Source: an uncultured Oscillospiraceae bacterium
GTDB taxonomy: Bacteria; Bacillota; Clostridia; Oscillospirales; Oscillospiraceae
Direction of reading: 5' to 3'
Assembly (NCBI GenBank): GCA_944385435.1
Contig: CALWXG010000027.1
Span: forward strand, 1-34,078
Length of the DNA: 34,078 bases
Part shown: piece by piece, positions 30,355 to 34,078 of the stretch
Layout of the letters: every line of letters starts with the position of its first letter
Position numbering within the stretch: the first letter of the stretch is position 1
Translations under genes and position numbers: made by a program
Notes under the pieces: model-generated
What the model saw: only the letters and a program-made list of their open reading frames with translations
The model's database searches: none
Told to the model about the DNA's origin: nothing

Positions 30355-30904
30355 GCCGATTTATCTGGAGATCAGCCAGCTGTCGACGTGGGTGAAGAAC
30401 CTGAAGATGGGGGACCGGGTGCTGCTCTCCGGCACCATTTACACGGCCCGGGACGCCGCGCACAAGCGGATATTTCAGCTTCTGGATGAGGGAGAGGAGC
30501 TTCCCTTTCCCGTGAAGGGGTCCGTCATTTACTATGCGGGGCCCACACCTGGACAGCAGGGGATGGCGGTGGGGGCCTGCGGCCCCACCACGGCGGGCCG
30601 GATGGACGCCTTTGCCCCCAGGCTGCTGGATCTGGGCCTGACGGCTATGATCGGGAAGGGAGAGCGGTCCCAGCCGGTGGTGGACGCCATTGTGCACAAC
30701 GGCGCCTGCTATTTCGCGGCGGTGGGGGGTGCGGGCGCCCTGATTGCCAGGTGCATCCAGAGCGCGCAGGTGATTGCCTTTGAAGATCTGGGCTGCGAGT
30801 CCGTCAAGCGGATGCAGGTGAAGGATTTCCCGGTTACGGTGGCCATTGACAGCCAGGGCAATAACCTGTTCCGGGAGGGCCGGGCGGCCTACTGCCAGGC
30901 GTGA
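30347..30904 (+). CDS. Fumarase/tartrate dehydratase beta-subunit family protein
   Basis: 185 residues, full length for the beta subunit (C-terminal domain) of class I Fe-S fumarase/L-tartrate dehydratase. Conserved parts are G-D-R-V-L-L-S-G-T-I-Y-T-A-R-D-A-A-H-K (residues 22-40), Y-Y-A-G-P-T-P near 62, and the G-P-T-T-A-G-R-M-D block near 80, and G-K-G near 103. The beta subunit holds part of the active site but not the cluster ligands, which lie in an alpha subunit. No alpha-subunit gene is adjacent: upstream is the coiled-coil gene. GTG 30347 is the start. It may pair with an alpha subunit elsewhere. Confidence 0.9.
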   Translation: MSEPIYLEISQLSTWVKNLKMGDRVLLSGTIYTARDAAHKRIFQLLDEGEELPFPVKGSVIYYAGPTPGQQGMAVGACGPTTAGRMDAFAPRLLDLGLTAMIGKGERSQPVVDAIVHNGACYFAAVGGAGALIARCIQSAQVIAFEDLGCESVKRMQVKDFPVTVAIDSQGNNLFREGRAAYCQA

Positions 30905-30914
30905 GAGACAAGAG

Positions 30915-30973
30915 AAACTGCGGTCCGGTGAGGGGGTCCTGCATGGACCTCCTCACCGGGCCGCAGTTTTTTT
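30915..30973 (+). terminator. Strong terminator after the fumarase-beta gene
   Basis: About 25-base stem with one or two mismatches (30915-30939 with 30945-30969), followed by a T7 run. Clear rho-independent terminator. Confidence 0.92.
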
Positions 30974-31003
30974 GGAGAGAAGAGGCGCGGGCGCAATTCG
31001 GGC

Positions 31004-31044
31004 ATAAAAAATTTCCGCTCCGGAGGGAAACGGAAATTTTTTAT
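31004..31044 (-). terminator. Bidirectional terminator of the ferredoxin gene
   Basis: 14-base arms ATAAAAAATTTCCG (31004-31017) and its complement (31031-31044). A T6 tract lies in the stem on both strands; position fits the ferredoxin transcript end. Confidence 0.82.
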
Positions 31045-31055
31045 CCGAAATGGAA

Positions 31056-31226
31056 TTACTCCGCGGAGATCGCGCCCATGGGGCACTCGCTCTCGCAGGC
31101 GCCGCAGTCGATGCAGGCACCGGCGTCGATCATCATGTGATCGTCGCCCATAGAGATGGCGCCCACGGGGCAAGCGCTCTCACAGGCGCCGCAGGACACG
31201 CAGGTATCGTTGATCACGCGAGCCAT
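31056..31226 (-). CDS. 2[4Fe-4S] clostridial-type ferredoxin
   Basis: 56 residues: two C-x2-C-x2-C-x3-C-P motifs at C9/C12/C15/C19 and C38/C41/C44/C48, each pattern completed across the pseudo-twofold as in clostridial ferredoxins. It shuttles electrons at low potential among oxidoreductases such as pyruvate:ferredoxin oxidoreductase and hydrogenase. ATG 31226 is 10 bases from GGAGG; the in-frame ATG 31268 is at the -10 of the promoter and cannot be used. Monocistronic. Confidence 0.94.
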   Translation of the reverse strand: MARVINDTCVSCGACESACPVGAISMGDDHMMIDAGACIDCGACESECPMGAISAE

Positions 31227-31266
31227 GTACAATACACCTCCAATGCAGTTGGGTTGAACCACCCTC

Positions 31267-31294
31267 ATTGTATCAGAAATTTTTGAAATTGCAA
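31267..31294 (-). promoter_or_regulatory. Promoter of the ferredoxin gene
   Basis: Minus-strand -35 TTGCAA (31289-31294), -10 TACAAT (31267-31272), spacer 16; a TG pair lies near the -10. Confidence 0.78.
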
Positions 31295-31376
31295 GATAGA
31301 ATTTCTCCGATCCCGGGTATAAAACCCATCAATTATTCCCATCATTTCCATGTCAGCTAAGGACAGGAGGGACGTC

Positions 31377-33473
<2,097 letters not shown>

Positions 33474-33481
33474 GGGAAGAA

Positions 33482-33516
33482 AACCCGCACCGGGGGAGTG
33501 TGAGCCGGTGCGGGTT
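33482..33516 (+). terminator. Hairpin after the Clp gene
   Basis: 12-base arms (33482-33493, 33505-33516) with an 11-base loop, nine bases past the Clp stop. The following sequence is only weakly T-rich. Confidence 0.65.
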
Positions 33517-33528
33517 GCACTTTATAAA

Positions 33529-33616
33529 TGAATGAATATTCACAAATATCCCGCATGTAATGAATATTCTGTGGAAAATTACCCAGACAATCGGGAGAAG
33601 AAATGAATGATTATGT
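33529..33616 (+). promoter_or_regulatory. ArgR-type boxes upstream of argG
   Basis: TGAAT-N4-ATTCA at 33529-33542 matches the arginine-repressor box exactly in its conserved bases. Two partial copies follow: TGAATATTCT (33561-33570) and TGAATGATTATGTA (33604-33617). Clusters of such boxes bind ArgR hexamers. The boxes end just upstream of the -35 at 33628. Confidence 0.72.
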
Positions 33617-33627
33617 AAAAATGAGTC

Positions 33628-33656
33628 TTGCAATCCGGGCGGCGAGGGAGTATACT
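33628..33656 (+). promoter_or_regulatory. Promoter of argG
   Basis: TTGCAA (33628-33633), TATACT (33651-33656), 17-base spacer, about 50 bases before ATG 33708. Confidence 0.83.
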
Positions 33657-33707
33657 GGCAACACATTAGATGACAGAGAAATGAATCTGTGTTGGAGGAA
33701 TGGAATT

Positions 33708-34078
33708 ATGTCAGAGATCAAAAAAGTAGTGCTTGCCTATTCCGGCGGGCTGGATACATCCATCATCATCCCCTGGCTGAAGGAAAACTACAACAATCCG
33801 GAGATCATCGCCGTCTCCGCCGATGTGGGACAGGGGGATGAGCTGGACGGGCTGGAGGAGAAGGCCATCAAGACCGGCGCCTCCAAGCTGTACATCGAGG
33901 ACCTCACCGATGAGATGGTGGATGATGTGATCATCCCCTCCATGATGATGGGGGCCAAATATGAGGACTATCTGCTGGGCACCGCCTTTGCCCGTCCGGT
34001 GATCGCCAAGCGGCTGGTGGAGATCGCCAAGAAGGAGGGCGCCGACGCCATCTGCCACGGCTGCACCGGCAAGGGCAA
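33708..34078 (+). CDS. argG: Argininosuccinate synthase (partial, 5' end)
   Basis: The first 123 codons are present and the gene continues past the window. The N-terminal [13 protein letters not shown] is the P-loop ATP-pyrophosphatase motif, with S-A-D-V-G-Q-G near residue 37 and [11 protein letters not shown] at the edge (near 114-123). The enzyme joins citrulline and aspartate with ATP in arginine synthesis, releasing the pyrophosphate that Ppa hydrolyses. ATG 33708 has GGAGG upstream; an out-of-frame ATG (33700) lies between. ArgR-type boxes precede it. Confidence 0.95.
   Translation, partial: MSEIKKVVLAYSGGLDTSIIIPWLKENYNNPEIIAVSADVGQGDELDGLEEKAIKTGASKLYIEDLTDEMVDDVIIPSMMMGAKYEDYLLGTAFARPVIAKRLVEIAKKEGADAICHGCTGKG

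Overview
This window looks like chromosomal DNA from a GC-rich, low-motility-signal anaerobic Firmicute of class Clostridia, most likely family Oscillospiraceae (Flavonifractor/Lawsonibacter/Intestinimonas type). The assignment is inferred from Gram-positive style AGGAGG ribosome sites, a T-box leader, two-subunit Fe-S L-serine dehydratase, a DUF1540 protein, an 8-Fe ferredoxin, SLH surface anchoring and a SufC/short SufB pair. No rRNA, tRNA, CRISPR array, transposase or prophage gene was seen. Nearly all reading frames are tightly packed housekeeping or metabolic genes, each with readable promoters and strong hairpin terminators.

Layout: (1) 1-2360: an edge-truncated Fe-S/flavodoxin-type reductase divergent from a LysR regulator, then a low-molecular-weight phosphatase. 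(2) 2461-5488: a ferritin-like protein on the minus strand, then a two-gene SufC/SufB-like Fe-S scaffold operon and a hotdog thioesterase. (3) 5617-8322: a 901-residue secreted protein made of two near-identical esterase modules and three SLH repeats. (4) 8651-10701: a translationally coupled radical-SAM/helix-hairpin-helix protein and its partner, a poorly characterised pair predicted to act on DNA. (5) 10781-18186: branched-chain amino acid genes: ilvD (with a YbjQ-like gene behind it), a UroD-like methyltransferase, then T-box-ilvB-ilvN and, after a 306-base hairpin-rich spacer, ilvC. (6) 18187-20080: an AT-richer island with a decayed AbrB-like/HipA-like module (one nonsense codon, one frameshift). 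(7) 20139-21532: small DUF1540 protein, a polytopic membrane protein and a 70-residue protein. (8) 21627-26429: sdaAA/sdaAB, pyruvate kinase, and a CNNM/CBS membrane protein, all minus strand. (9) 26610-29540: glycosyltransferase plus UDP-galactopyranose mutase, and inorganic pyrophosphatase. (10) 29719-31226: a DivIVA-like coiled-coil gene overlapping an unpaired fumarase beta-subunit gene, then a ferredoxin. (11) 31377-34078: an N-domain-less Clp ATPase and the start of argG behind ArgR-type boxes.

The metabolic core is coherent: serine dehydratase and pyruvate kinase make pyruvate, acetolactate synthase consumes it, and IlvC/IlvD carry the product towards valine and isoleucine. IlvD, SdaA and fumarase-type proteins need Fe-S clusters, which the SufC/SufB pair could supply. 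The best candidates for under-described biology are the radical-SAM DNA pair, the minimal SufC/SufB operon, the duplicated SLH esterase, the DivIVA-like/fumarase-beta coupling and the decayed AbrB/HipA module with its promoter palindrome.
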